A program made the position numbers and the translations under genes. Of a stretch of 64,000 nt of DNA, positions 24,683 to 36,014 are shown in pieces. Each line of letters begins with the position of its first letter. The stretch's first letter is position 1. The DNA is taken from contig NZ_AP019841.1 of the NCBI RefSeq assembly GCF_007990445.1, positions 1,922,001 to 1,986,000 of the forward strand, in the 5' to 3' direction. Source of the stretch: Leptotrichia wadei. GTDB taxonomy: Bacteria; Fusobacteriota; Fusobacteriia; Fusobacteriales; Leptotrichiaceae. The notes under the pieces were generated by a model. It ran no database searches. It was not told the origin of the DNA and saw only the letters and a program-made list of their open reading frames with translations.

Positions 24683-25501
24683 ATGAGAGCATTAGTTACG
24701 GACATTGAAAGAGGAGCTACATTTGATGGGCCTGGGATCAGAACAGTCGTGTATTTTAAAGGATGTCCGCTTAGATGTCTGTGGTGTTCCAATCCTGAAA
24801 CACAGAAGCTGGAAAATGAATTTTGGGATTATGAAGGCTCTCTTTATAAAGGAAATAGAACTTCGTGTTCTGACTGTATCGCCACAAGTACATTAAAACA
24901 AGTTGCGAAAGATATGACTCTGGAAGAAGTGTTTACAATTGTGATGAAGGATGAAAATTTTTATAGAAATTCTGGAGGAGGAGTTACATTAAGTGGTGGA
25001 GAAGTTCTTGTAAATTCGGCATTTGCGATAAAACTCTTTGAAAAATTAAAAGACGAGTATGTTAATACAGCGATAGAAACTACTGGATATGGAAGTTACA
25101 GAGAACTTGAAAAATTGGCAAAGTTGACAGATACGATTTTATTTGACATAAAGCATATGGATAGTGGAAAACATAAAAAATATACCACTGTTTCAAATGA
25201 AATAATTTTGGAAAATCTTACAAAACTTTCTAAATGGCATAAAAAAATTATTATGAGATTCCCATTTATAAAAGGGATAAATGATGATGAAAAAAATATT
25301 CACGAAACAGCAAAGTTCTTGAAAAAATTAAATTTGCTGGAAGTAAATATTCTTCCTTATCATACAATGGGACTTGAAAAATATAGAAAACTAAGAATGC
25401 TGTATCCGATGAAAACACTTGAAAAACATACACAGGAAGAACTTGATAATGCTTTGCAAATAATGAAAAGTTATGGTTTAAAGGCAAAACTGAATGGATA
25501 A
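24683..25501 (+). CDS. Glycyl-radical enzyme activating protein (radical SAM)
   Basis: A 272-residue radical-SAM activase. GATFDGPGIRTVVYFKGCPL carries the start of the cluster motif C28-x3-C32-x2-C35 (CPLRCLWC), followed by SGGGVTLSGGEVL and IETTGYGS. It makes the glycyl radical on its partner using S-adenosylmethionine. The segment after the cluster is short and has only one extra CxxC, so the eight-cysteine ferredoxin insert of some PflD-type activases is absent. The ATG eight bases after AAGGG is preferred to the upstream GTG. It is 46 bases before its partner enzyme. Confidence 0.93.
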   Translation: MRALVTDIERGATFDGPGIRTVVYFKGCPLRCLWCSNPETQKLENEFWDYEGSLYKGNRTSCSDCIATSTLKQVAKDMTLEEVFTIVMKDENFYRNSGGGVTLSGGEVLVNSAFAIKLFEKLKDEYVNTAIETTGYGSYRELEKLAKLTDTILFDIKHMDSGKHKKYTTVSNEIILENLTKLSKWHKKIIMRFPFIKGINDDEKNIHETAKFLKKLNLLEVNILPYHTMGLEKYRKLRMLYPMKTLEKHTQEELDNALQIMKSYGLKAKLNG

Positions 25502-25547
25502 TACGAAAATTAAAGATAAATAATAAAATATATTGGAGGGAAAAGCA

Positions 25548-27950
25548 ATGAGAGAATTTGTTTTAAAAAGTGAAAGAGTGAAAAAATTAAGAGAATCGGC
25601 TTTATCAAAATTCCCTGGTGTCAGTGTCGAAAGAGGTAGGCTTTTAACAAAGGCATATAAGGAACACGAAGGGGAATCAAAATATATGGTTCGTGCTTAT
25701 GCAGTTAAAGAAATTCTGGAAAATATGACAATTTACATAAAAGATGGGGAACTTATTGCAGGAAATCAGTCTGTAGATGAAAGAACAGCGCCACTTTTCC
25801 CAGAATACGCAGTAGACTGGATTGTAGATGAAATTAATACAAAAGGAAACTTTGATCACCGTGATGGAGATAAGTTCAGAATCCCTGAAGAAGAAATTCC
25901 TGAACTTTTGGAAATATGTGAATGGTGGCGAGGAAAAACATTAAAAGATAAAGCTCACGCTCAGATGCCGCAGGAAATAAAAGAAGCTGGAATTGTGAAA
26001 ATTATTCATGGAGAAGGAAATATGACTTCTGGTGACGGACATATTGTTCCTGATTTTAAAAAAGTTCTGACAAAAGGTCTGAAGGGTGTAATCGAAGAAG
26101 CTAAGGCTTCTATGGAAAAAGTAGACATTACAATTTATGGCGGGTACAATAAAATTGATTTCTTAAAGGCTGTACAAATTGTGGCACAGGCAACTATTGA
26201 TTTTGCTCATAGATTTGCAAATTTGGCAAAAGAACTTGCTGAAAAGGAAACTGATCCGCAAAGAAAAGAAGAATTACTTCAAATTCAGAAAAATTGCTTG
26301 AATGTCCCTGAAAATCCTGCTCAGACATTCTGGGAAGGAGTACAGGCAATCTGGTTTATCCATTTAGTAATTCAGATTGAAAGTAATGGACATTCAGCTT
26401 CTCTTGGAAGAGTAGACCAATATTTATATCCACTTTACAAAAAAGATGTACTGGAAGGCGATTTAGACAGAGAATTTGCAAAGGAAATGCTGCAATGTCT
26501 ATGGGTAAAACTTTACTCTGTAATAAAAGTCCGTTCAACTTCACATTCTGGATATGGTGCAGGTTATCCAACTTATCAGAATGTTACAATTGGAGGTTCA
26601 ACTCCAAGCGGAAAAGATTCTACAAATGAATTGAGCTACTTAATTTTAGAAAGTGTTGCAGAAAACAAACTTACACAGCCAAATTTATCTGCAAGATTTC
26701 ATATAAATTCTCCAGAAAAATTTATTAGAAAATGTGCCGAAGTAGCTGCAACAGGTTATGGAATGCCCGCAATGCACACAGATGAAATAATAGTTCCTGC
26801 ATTATTAAATAAAGGCGTAAAAATCGAAGATGCCTACAATTACTCAATGGTTGGATGTGTTGAAGTGGCTGTTCCTGGAAAATGGGGATATAGATGTACT
26901 GGAATGACATTTTTAAACTTTGTAAAGGCTACTGAACTTGTATTAAATGATGGTTATGATGCCAGAACTGGGCTTCAATTATTAAAAGCCGGGAAATTGA
27001 CTGACTATGAGACTTATGATGATTTATGGGAAGCATGGAAAAAATATATGAAACATTATACAAAATTATCAGTTGCTCTTGATGTGCTGGCTGATACACA
27101 TTTGGAAGATTTTCCTGATATTTTATTATCAAGTCTAGTTGATGACTGTATTGGCAGAGGACTTTCTGCAAAAGAAGGCGGAGCTATTTATGACATTATT
27201 TCAGGACTCCAAGTTGGAATTGCAAATGCTGCAAATTCACTATATGCTCTAAAAACAACTGTTTTTGATAAAAAAATCTTGACAAAAGAAGAAGTTTACA
27301 ATGCACTTCAGACAAATTATGAAGGTGAAAATGGAGAAAGAATCAGAAAAATATTGTTAGAAGTTCCTAAATACGGAAATGATATTGATGAAGTGGATGA
27401 ATTTGCTACAAACATCTACTGGACATACATTGATGAGATTCAGAAATATCACAACACAAGATATGGAAGAGGCCCAATTAACGGCGGTTATGGAGTTTCG
27501 ACATCTGGAATCTCTTCAAATGTGCCAATGGGAACAGTGAGCGGTGCAACTCCAGACGGAAGATACGCTTATACTCCTGCAGCTGAAGGAGGTTCTCCAA
27601 CTCAAGGAACTGACACAAACGGTCCTACAGCAGTATTAAATTCTGTAAATAAATTGCCGACTCTGATGATTACAGGTGGACAGTTATTAAATCAGAAATA
27701 TTCGCCAGAATTGGTAAATACTTCAGAACAATTTGAAAAATTTGTAAACATAATAAAATCATTTATAAGCTCAAAAGGATGGCATATTCAATTTAACATT
27801 ATTTCAGGAAAAACATTGAAACAGGCTCAAATTGAACCTGAAAAGCATAGGGACATTATCGTAAGAGTTGCCGGATACTGTGCTCAATTTGTTACACTTG
27901 ATAGAACTACACAAAATGATATTATTTCAAGAACCGAACAAAGAATATAA
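25548..27950 (+). CDS. Glycyl-radical enzyme of the PflD/YbiW type
   Basis: An 800-residue glycyl-radical enzyme. The thiyl cysteine is in YSMVGCVEVAVPGKWGYRC (about C437) and the radical glycine is in RVAGYCAQFV (about G776). GCVE with a following Glu is the dehydratase/lyase type and excludes true pyruvate formate-lyase, which has a Cys-Cys pair. The VAVPGKWGYRCTGM form resembles E. coli YbiW (PflF). Recent work, as I recall it, assigns YbiW as a 1,5-anhydroglucitol-6-phosphate lyase working with an FSA aldolase. The adjacent FSA gene supports that assignment, but the substrate here is inferred, and CutC or glycerol dehydratase-like alternatives cannot be excluded. Confidence 0.88.
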   Translation: MREFVLKSERVKKLRESALSKFPGVSVERGRLLTKAYKEHEGESKYMVRAYAVKEILENMTIYIKDGELIAGNQSVDERTAPLFPEYAVDWIVDEINTKGNFDHRDGDKFRIPEEEIPELLEICEWWRGKTLKDKAHAQMPQEIKEAGIVKIIHGEGNMTSGDGHIVPDFKKVLTKGLKGVIEEAKASMEKVDITIYGGYNKIDFLKAVQIVAQATIDFAHRFANLAKELAEKETDPQRKEELLQIQKNCLNVPENPAQTFWEGVQAIWFIHLVIQIESNGHSASLGRVDQYLYPLYKKDVLEGDLDREFAKEMLQCLWVKLYSVIKVRSTSHSGYGAGYPTYQNVTIGGSTPSGKDSTNELSYLILESVAENKLTQPNLSARFHINSPEKFIRKCAEVAATGYGMPAMHTDEIIVPALLNKGVKIEDAYNYSMVGCVEVAVPGKWGYRCTGMTFLNFVKATELVLNDGYDARTGLQLLKAGKLTDYETYDDLWEAWKKYMKHYTKLSVALDVLADTHLEDFPDILLSSLVDDCIGRGLSAKEGGAIYDIISGLQVGIANAANSLYALKTTVFDKKILTKEEVYNALQTNYEGENGERIRKILLEVPKYGNDIDEVDEFATNIYWTYIDEIQKYHNTRYGRGPINGGYGVSTSGISSNVPMGTVSGATPDGRYAYTPAAEGGSPTQGTDTNGPTAVLNSVNKLPTLMITGGQLLNQKYSPELVNTSEQFEKFVNIIKSFISSKGWHIQFNIISGKTLKQAQIEPEKHRDIIVRVAGYCAQFVTLDRTTQNDIISRTEQRI

Positions 27951-27999
27951 TCTCTTATTGTCTTTGATAAAATTCTAAAATAAATTTCTTTCCTAATTG

Positions 28000-28036
28000 C
28001 AAGGGGCTGACTAATTTTAAGCTCCTTGTATTTTTT
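28000..28036 (+). terminator. Intrinsic terminator after the glycyl-radical enzyme
   Basis: CAAGGGGCT pairs with AGCTCCTTG, followed by TATTTTTTAT. Confidence 0.88.
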
Positions 28037-28075
28037 ATAAAAAAATTCCCAATAATTATTACTTATCAGGAATTT
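28035..28075 (-). terminator. Intrinsic terminator after the EF-G paralogue
   Basis: On the minus strand AAATTCC pairs with GGAATTT, followed by a run of T. It lies back to back with the plus-strand terminator. Confidence 0.75.
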
Positions 28076-28111
28076 CTATTTATACTAAACTTCATTTAAA
28101 AATTTTTAAAA

Positions 28112-30106
28112 CTATTTTTTCTTTTGTCTTTTTTCAATTACTTTTTGTGCTAAATCTCCCATCAATTCTTCATACCTTACAAGTTTCATTTCAAAATATC
28201 CACGACCTTGTGTAATTGCCTTCAATTCATTCGCATATTTGAAAGTTTCAGACATTGGAGCTTCAGCAATAATTTTTTGTTTTGTACCTTTGTGAGCTTC
28301 CATTCCTAAAACACGTCCACGCTTTTTATTAATATCTCCCATTATATCCCCAATATATTCTTCTGGAACAATAATTGTAAGTTCCATGATAGGTTCAAGC
28401 AATATTGGTTTTGCCTCAAGCATCCCTTTTTTGAAAGCTAAATTTGCTGCAATTTTGAATGCTAATTCAGAAGAATCTACATCATGATAAGAACCATCGT
28501 ATAGAACAGCCTTTACATTAGTCACTGGATATCCTGCAAGAACTCCTTCTTTTAATGATTCTCTCAATCCTTTTTCAACCGCTGGAATATATGATTTTGG
28601 AACACTTCCACCTGTAATTGTTTCTTCAAATACAAAATCTTCATCTACATGTGAAAATTTAATTAGAACATCTCCATATTGTCCATGTCCTCCAGATTGT
28701 TTCTTGTATTTTCCTTGAACATCTGATGTTCCTTTAATTGTTTCCCTGTAAGGCACTTTCAATTCCACAGTTTTTATTGTTATTCCAAATTTTGCCTTCA
28801 ATTTTTCTATAACTGTTGCACAATGAAGTTCTCCTTGTACTCCAAGAACTGTTTGACTTGTTTCAAGATTTCTATGCCAAGTAAATGACGGATCTTCGTC
28901 CATCAAACGATTCAATCCAGTCGACATTTTTTCATCATCATTTTTATTCAATGGCTCTATTGCTACAAATAATTGCGGTTTTGGAAAAGTTATATCTTTT
29001 AATGGCACTTCCTTTTCACTAGTCGAAAGCGTATCAGAAGTTTTCGTACTATTGAATTTTGAAAATACAACAATATCCCCTGCAATTCCCTTTTGAACCT
29101 CATCCATTTTATTATTCACAAATGTATTAATTTTCCCAATTTTTTCCTTCGTTTTTCTATTCAAGTTAAAAACTTCCATATCTTGCTTAATTTCACCAGA
29201 ATAAATTTTTGCATAAGAAACTTTTCCTAAAAAAGAATCAATTGTTGTTTTAAAAATTTGGCATACAAAACTATTTTTTTCAGGCTGTACTTTTTCATTA
29301 TCATCAGGTGATGGCAAGAAATCTTTCACTACATCAAAAGTTGTATGAAGTCCAATATTTTTTAAAGTCGAACCGCAAATTACTGGAATTACTGAACAAT
29401 CAAGCACTCCTTGTCTAAGTCCACGATGAATTTCAGCTGTCGTAAATTCAACTCCATTAAAATATTTATCCATTAATTCTTCATCAGTTTCTGCAACTGC
29501 TTCCAAAAGCATTTCACGTACAGAATTTATTTCATTATCCATATCAGTTGGCATTTCTACTGTTTTACACTCATTTTTTCTCTTATCAAACTCTCTTGCA
29601 AACATGTCAACTACATTAATATGTCCTCTAAAATTTTCTCCAGTTCCCCAAGGTACATGAAATGGTGCAATCCGTTTTCCATATTTTTCCCTTAATTGTG
29701 AAAGAATTTTTTCATAATCAGCCTTTTCATTATCAATTTTATTCACAAAAATTATTCTTGGAATATTTCTGCTATCAGTCAATTCCAAAGCCGTTTCAGT
29801 CCCAACTGTCAAATCTGTAGTTCCATCAACAATAATAATCGCCCCATCAACTGCCGCAAGTCCTGATTCAACTTCTCCAAAAAAATCACCATATCCAGGA
29901 ATATCCACAAAATTATACTTAGCCCCTTGATATTCCACTGAATGAAGACTCAAAGAACTCGTAATTTTAGTATCATTTTCATTCCCCACAATCCGATTAG
30001 TAAGCCCTGCTGTAAACTCCAATCCTTCTACCATATTACTCTTTCCAGATCCACTATGTCCTAGAATTCCAATGTTTCTTATGTTGCTGCTGTCATATAT
30101 TCTCAT
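28112..30106 (-). CDS. Elongation factor G-like GTPase (EF-G paralogue, FusA2 type)
   Basis: A 664-residue translational GTPase with all EF-G domains. The P-loop is GILGHSGSGKSNM rather than the GHxDxGKT of canonical EF-G, G3 is DIPGYGDFFGEV and G4 is FVNKID. The C-terminal half includes YKKQSGGHGQYGDV and MGDINKKRGRVLGMEAHKG, the domain IV/V region. Such paralogues occur beside the main EF-G in many bacteria and their role is poorly defined, with ribosome rescue or recycling and stress suggested. No ribosomal operon is nearby, which fits a paralogue. AGGGAGG precedes the ATG. Confidence 0.9.
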   Translation of the reverse strand: MRIYDSSNIRNIGILGHSGSGKSNMVEGLEFTAGLTNRIVGNENDTKITSSLSLHSVEYQGAKYNFVDIPGYGDFFGEVESGLAAVDGAIIIVDGTTDLTVGTETALELTDSRNIPRIIFVNKIDNEKADYEKILSQLREKYGKRIAPFHVPWGTGENFRGHINVVDMFAREFDKRKNECKTVEMPTDMDNEINSVREMLLEAVAETDEELMDKYFNGVEFTTAEIHRGLRQGVLDCSVIPVICGSTLKNIGLHTTFDVVKDFLPSPDDNEKVQPEKNSFVCQIFKTTIDSFLGKVSYAKIYSGEIKQDMEVFNLNRKTKEKIGKINTFVNNKMDEVQKGIAGDIVVFSKFNSTKTSDTLSTSEKEVPLKDITFPKPQLFVAIEPLNKNDDEKMSTGLNRLMDEDPSFTWHRNLETSQTVLGVQGELHCATVIEKLKAKFGITIKTVELKVPYRETIKGTSDVQGKYKKQSGGHGQYGDVLIKFSHVDEDFVFEETITGGSVPKSYIPAVEKGLRESLKEGVLAGYPVTNVKAVLYDGSYHDVDSSELAFKIAANLAFKKGMLEAKPILLEPIMELTIIVPEEYIGDIMGDINKKRGRVLGMEAHKGTKQKIIAEAPMSETFKYANELKAITQGRGYFEMKLVRYEELMGDLAQKVIEKRQKKK

Positions 30107-30314
30107 AACAGTTCCTCCCTATATATTTCTACTTTTTTATTTATCTTTCTAAAATACCCTATATTAAATTTTAACTTGAAATTTGAAAAAATCAAGTTAA
30201 TTAAAAAAATTATTAATATACAAAAAAAGCAGTAAAATAATTTTCTGATAAATTTTATTAAGGTTTTTTTTTAAATTAGTTAATATAAAAATCTTGTTAT
30301 TTTTTCAAAATATT

Positions 30315-30343
30315 ATGACAAATATAAAAAAATATAGTATAAT
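30315..30343 (+). promoter_or_regulatory. Promoter of the TPR-repeat gene
   Basis: ATGACA and a perfect TATAAT with 17 bases between, about 75 bases before the start codon. Confidence 0.75.
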
Positions 30344-30416
30344 GTAATGATGATTTAATTTTTTAAGGTTAAAATATTTGAAAAAATAAAAAACAAAATA
30401 TAGGAGGTCTATTTTT

Positions 30417-31448
30417 ATGGAAAATATGGAATTTGATAATATTGACAGCAATGATTCTGAACGACTGTACCAAATGGGAAAAAATTATTTTGATAACGGT
30501 TCTGAAACATTGGCAGAAAAGTATTTAAAGGAAGCTGCTAAATGCGGAAATAGAAATGCAGTTCTTATACTTACTGATATTTATCTAAAACACGACAAAT
30601 TAAATTTAGCAGAAAAATATTTGAAGAAAATTGCCGATGGCGGAGATTTTCAGCTGCAAGATAAACTTGGAACTGTCTACAAGAGAAAATCTAATTTTGA
30701 ACTTGCAGAATACTATTACAAGCTGGCTATAAATAACGGCTATCAAAAATCTAGATATAACTTAGGAAATTTATATTACCAATTTAACAAAAAAAATCTT
30801 GCAGTAGATTACTTAAAACCTGCCGCTGATGAAAGAGATCAGGAAGCACAAGTTCTGCTTGCTAAAATTTTCTATGATAACGGTCAGGTAGATATGGCTC
30901 AAGAATATCTATATAAGGCAAAAGACAATGGAGAGGCCTATTACTTGCTTGGAAAGCTGTATGGAGAAAAACAGGATATTGAAACTGCTGAAAAGCATCT
31001 TAGAACAGCCGCAGATATTTATGATAATAGAAGAGCTCAGGAAGTTCTTTACAAACTTTATGCCGACAATAATAACTTAACGCTTGAAAAACATTACTTA
31101 ACATTGCTTGCGGATGAAAATCATCTGGAGTCATTTGTATTGCTTGGAAACATATTTTCTGATGAAAAAAATTATAATCTTGCTTATACAAACTATACTC
31201 ATTTTTTTGAGGGAAAGAAACGTTCAAATGCAAAAGTTGATATGAAAAAAATTGATGAGGAAAAACTTAAATTTAATTTTGGAAAATGCTGCATAAAATT
31301 AGGTAAATTTGAAGATGCCGAAAGAAATCTGAAAGACAACAGCTATCTAAAAGTTTCAGATAACGTCATTGAAGTTGCAAAACTTTACGAAGAAGCTGAG
31401 CAGCTGAAAATAGCTATTCAATACTACAAATCAGCTTTGCATGTATAA
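30417..31448 (+). CDS. TPR/Sel1-like repeat protein
   Basis: A 343-residue all-helical protein built of about eight or nine repeats of 34-36 residues, for example LAEKYLKEAAKCGNRNAVLI, LAEKYLKKIADGGDF, LAEYYYKLAINNGYQKSRYN and MAQEYLYKAKDNGEAYYLLG. There is no signal peptide, so it is cytoplasmic, and it probably serves as a protein-protein adaptor. The partner is unknown. It has its own promoter and a strong AGGAGG site, and is followed by a repeat-borne hairpin before pyrD, so it is probably monocistronic. Confidence 0.85.
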   Translation: MENMEFDNIDSNDSERLYQMGKNYFDNGSETLAEKYLKEAAKCGNRNAVLILTDIYLKHDKLNLAEKYLKKIADGGDFQLQDKLGTVYKRKSNFELAEYYYKLAINNGYQKSRYNLGNLYYQFNKKNLAVDYLKPAADERDQEAQVLLAKIFYDNGQVDMAQEYLYKAKDNGEAYYLLGKLYGEKQDIETAEKHLRTAADIYDNRRAQEVLYKLYADNNNLTLEKHYLTLLADENHLESFVLLGNIFSDEKNYNLAYTNYTHFFEGKKRSNAKVDMKKIDEEKLKFNFGKCCIKLGKFEDAERNLKDNSYLKVSDNVIEVAKLYEEAEQLKIAIQYYKSALHV

Positions 31449-31489
31449 TTTCAATAAAAACTTAAATATGAACATATATCTGAAATAAA

Positions 31490-31556
31490 TATTATGAAAC
31501 AAGGGGAATTAACCCCTTGTCAGTAAAAGTTAATTTATCAGACAAGCCTATAAATA
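31490..31556. repeat. Type B repeat remnant with perfect hairpin
   Basis: ACAAGGGGAATTAACCCCTTGT is a near-perfect palindrome, followed by ATCAGACAAGCCTAT, the right end of type B. There is no T tract, so it is a repeat more than a terminator. Confidence 0.55.
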
Positions 31557-31593
31557 AAATCTTATAAATAAAAAAATAATTTAGGAGGAAAAA

Positions 31594-32526
31594 ATGGCAA
31601 CTACAAAAACAAAAATAGGTAATTTTGAATTTGAAAACTGCTTTATGAATGCGGCAGGTGTCTACTGCTACGATAAAAATGAACTTGAACAAGTAATAAA
31701 TTCTGCAGCTGGAACATTTGTTACTAAAACTGCTACATTGCAATCAAGACCAGGAAATCCTGAACCTAGATATCACGACACGGCTCTAGGAAGCATAAAT
31801 TCAATGGGACTTCCAAATTTAGGATTCGATTATTATTTAGATTATCTATTAGAATTACAAAAAACACATCCAGATAGAACTTTCTTTTTCTCACTTGTTG
31901 GAATGTCGACTGAAGATACCCATACATTATTGAAAAAAGTTCAGGAAAGTGATTTTAACGGAATTACAGAACTTAACTTATCTTGTCCAAATGTGCCAGG
32001 AAAGCCGCAAATTGCCTATGATATGGAAACTACAGAAAATTTACTGGCAGATATTTTCTCATACTTTAAAAAACCACTTGGAGTAAAATTGCCTCCATAT
32101 TTTGATATAGTTCATTTTGACCAGGCAGCCGCAGTATTTAACAAATTTCCATTGACATTTATAAACTGTGTAAACAGTATTGGAAATGGACTTGTAATTG
32201 AAGATGAAAGTGTTGTAATAAAGCCTAAAAATGGATTTGGAGGAATTGGAGGAGAATATATAAAACCTACAGCTCTTGCCAATGTTCACGCATTTTATAA
32301 AAGATTAAATCCATCTATTCAAATTATTGGAACAGGAGGAGTTCTTATAGGACAGGATGCTTTTGAACATATTTTATGTGGAGCAAGCATGGTTCAACTT
32401 GGAACTACTTTACACAAGGAAGGACCTTCTGCCTTTGAAAGAATAACTAATGAATTAAAGGCTATTATGGATAAAAAGGGATATAAAACTATTGAGGATT
32501 TTAAAGGAAAATTGAAATATTTATAA
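31594..32526 (+). CDS. pyrD: Dihydroorotate dehydrogenase, class 1A (fumarate type)
   Basis: A 310-residue FMN flavoprotein. The class 1 catalytic loop is [20 protein letters not shown] with the catalytic Cys, and [36 protein letters not shown] and [18 protein letters not shown] complete the FMN site. The [12 protein letters not shown] form and the lack of a PyrK partner gene beside it indicate class 1A, the cytosolic dimer that uses fumarate. It oxidises dihydroorotate to orotate in pyrimidine synthesis. A sirtuin gene follows 46 bases later. Confidence 0.94.
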   Translation: MATTKTKIGNFEFENCFMNAAGVYCYDKNELEQVINSAAGTFVTKTATLQSRPGNPEPRYHDTALGSINSMGLPNLGFDYYLDYLLELQKTHPDRTFFFSLVGMSTEDTHTLLKKVQESDFNGITELNLSCPNVPGKPQIAYDMETTENLLADIFSYFKKPLGVKLPPYFDIVHFDQAAAVFNKFPLTFINCVNSIGNGLVIEDESVVIKPKNGFGGIGGEYIKPTALANVHAFYKRLNPSIQIIGTGGVLIGQDAFEHILCGASMVQLGTTLHKEGPSAFERITNELKAIMDKKGYKTIEDFKGKLKYL

Positions 32527-32572
32527 TTTTTTAAATTAAAATAATAAAAATAAAAAGCAAGGTGATAAAAAA

Positions 32573-33316
32573 ATGGATAAAATAAACTTACTTCAAAAAA
32601 TAATTGATGAAAGTAAAAGAATCGTTTTTTTTGGAGGTGCGGGAATTTCTACAGAATCAGGAATTCCCGATTTTAGAAGTGCAAATGGAGTTTATAACTT
32701 AAAACTGGACAGAAATTTTTCTCCAGAAGAGCTTGTTTCCCACACAATGTACGAAAAATACCCAGAAGAATTTTACGACTTTTACAAAAAACATCTTGTT
32801 TATCCAAAAGCAAAACCCAACTTTGCCCATAAATACTTGGCAAAATTAGAAGAAAATGGAAAATTAACGGCTATAGTAACTCAAAATATTGATTGCCTTC
32901 ACGAAATGGCTGGCAGTAAAAATGTCTTAAAACTGCACGGAACAGTTGATAGAAATACTTGTGTCATTTGTGGCAATAAATATAATTTAGAAGAATTTTT
33001 AGAAATCTGCAAAACTGAAAGTATTCCACATTGTCCAAAATGTAAAGGAACTATAAAACCAGATGTTACTTTATACGAAGAAGTGCCAGATCCAGATACT
33101 TTTAGAAATGCAATAAATGAAATATCAAGAGCCGATACGCTAATTATAGGCGGAACTTCGCTTGTTGTATATCCAGCCGCTTCCTTAGTTCAATACTTTC
33201 AAGGAAAAAATCTTGTTTTAATAAATAAGTCTAAAACCGAACAGGATCATTTTGCAAATTTAGTTATACATGAAAGTATTGGAGAAGTTTTTAAAAAATT
33301 AAAAAAAATAATTTAA
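32573..33316 (+). CDS. cobB: NAD-dependent protein deacylase (sirtuin)
   Basis: A 247-residue Sir2-family enzyme. The NAD site is FFGGAGISTESGIPDFRSA, the catalytic QNID and His are in TQNIDCLHEMAGSKNVLKLH, and the zinc-binding cysteines are CVICGNKY and CPKCKG. IIGGTSLVVYPAASLV is the C-terminal NAD-binding segment. It removes acyl groups from lysines in an NAD-dependent way. It is downstream of pyrD with a short gap and followed by a strong terminator, so the two genes are probably one transcript. Confidence 0.95.
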   Translation: MDKINLLQKIIDESKRIVFFGGAGISTESGIPDFRSANGVYNLKLDRNFSPEELVSHTMYEKYPEEFYDFYKKHLVYPKAKPNFAHKYLAKLEENGKLTAIVTQNIDCLHEMAGSKNVLKLHGTVDRNTCVICGNKYNLEEFLEICKTESIPHCPKCKGTIKPDVTLYEEVPDPDTFRNAINEISRADTLIIGGTSLVVYPAASLVQYFQGKNLVLINKSKTEQDHFANLVIHESIGEVFKKLKKII

Positions 33317-33332
33317 GTTAAATAAAAAATAT

Positions 33333-33387
33333 TTGGTGCTAAATATTTGTTAATTTTTCAAAAAATAAATAGCACCAATTTTATTTT
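33333..33387 (+). terminator. Intrinsic terminator after cobB
   Basis: TTGGTGCTA pairs with TAGCACCAA across an AT-rich loop and is followed by TTTTATTTTT. It may serve the convergent GH1 remnant too. Confidence 0.85.
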
Positions 33388-33440
33388 TATTAATCCTAAG
33401 ATTCATTCAAATGGGAAATACTATAAAATTACTCAAAACA

Positions 33441-34490
<1,050 letters not shown>

Positions 34491-35680
34491 TATTCAGTGC
34501 CGCATTGTAATCTCTATCAATTTCAATCCCACAGCACTCACATCTATAACTTCTTTCTGATAATTTCAGTTCCTCTTTAATATTTCCACATTTACTGCAA
34601 GTTTTCGACGACGGAAACCACTTATCTATCTTCAAAAATTGCTTTCCTAAAAACATCAGTTTATACTCAAGCATCCTCAAGAACATTCCCCACCCATTAT
34701 CTCCTACACTTTTTCCAAAATTTAATGCCTGGCTCATCCCTTTCATATTCAAATCCTCAACAACCACAGCATTATATGTTTCAGACAATTTTTTCGACAA
34801 TTTATGTAGAAAATCTCTTCGACAATTCTTGATATACTCATGCAATTTTGATATTTTCGCTTTTTGCTTATACCAATTTTTAGAAAACTTTACTTTTCTC
34901 GATAATGATTTCTGTAATTTCTTCAATTTTTTCTCCAACATCCTAAAATATTTTGGATAATCAGCTCTTTGGTTTTCAGAACTGACAAATAACTCAGACA
35001 TTGAAAAATCAAGGCCAATCACTTTATCATTACTTGGCATTTTTTGAATTTCTTTTTCAAATTCCGTTAAAACAGAAACATAGTAATTTCCATTACTGTT
35101 TGTCAATGTTACTGACTTTATCTTATAATCCTTCGGTATTTCTCTATGATATTTTAATTTAACTTTTTTCAATTTTGGCAAAACCAAATATTTGTTTTCC
35201 TCAATTCGTATTGAATTATTCACACAATTTGTCGTGTAACTTTTAACATTATTCTTTTTAGATTTGAATCTTGGAAATTTTGCCCTCTTTTGAAAGAAAT
35301 TCGTAAATGATCGTTTTACATTCAATTGAGCATTTGAAAGTGCTAGACTGTCTACTTCTTTTAGAAATTGATTTTCACTTTTCAAACTAGCAGGTGTAAT
35401 TATTTTATTTTTCCCAGTTTCTTCATAAAATTTATTCGCAGTATACAAAATCGTATTGTAAACAAAACGAACACATCCAAAAGTCTTATTTATCAATAAT
35501 TCCTGATCTTTATTTGGATAAATTCTGTATTTGAATGCCAAATTATATTTCATAAAATTACACCTCCTTTTGATTTTAAAAATTGTATCATAGGTGTATC
35601 CTTTTTTCAATTTTTTTTACAAAAAAAGCAATTCATCTCCCACTTGTAGAAAGCCTACGACTTCTTGCTATCTTTTTGTT

Positions 35681-36014
35681 AAAAATTTTTAAAATTAAAA
35701 AATCTTCATAACTTCAAAAGAGAGATGATCATAATTAACCATCTCTCTTCCCAAATTTTACATTACTATTTAATTTCCCAATAATTATATCCTTTTTATC
35801 CATTTCTAATTATTGTCCAAACTTTATTTAAACCATTGTTTTCTTTCCTCTTTAATTATATTGTACTCCTAATTTTTTCCAATTACAAGTTTTTTTTAAA
35901 ATAAAAAAAACAAGTTTATAATAAAAAAATACACCTTCAATACTTTTTCTAGCACTTTCAGTGTATTTTTATTTCATTATATTCTATTTTTTATTTTAAA
36001 TTTAAAGAAATTTA
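35681..36014. other. Gap with two hairpins, no gene
   Basis: AAGAGAGATG/CATCTCTCTT at 35718-35749 is a strong hairpin with a weak T-rich tail. AAATACAC/GTGTATTT at 35927-35968 followed by T on the minus strand is the likely ilvE terminator. The missing N-terminal part of the GH1 gene is not here, which shows that sequence was lost at the element's left side. Confidence 0.7.

Noticed and set aside
25548-27950. Pyruvate formate-lyase (pflB)
   Set aside because: The active site has a single Cys in GCVE in place of the Cys-Cys pair, and the neighbours are FSA and DeoR.
31499-31520. Intrinsic terminator after the TPR gene
   Set aside because: The hairpin is perfect but has no T tract and is part of a type B repeat.
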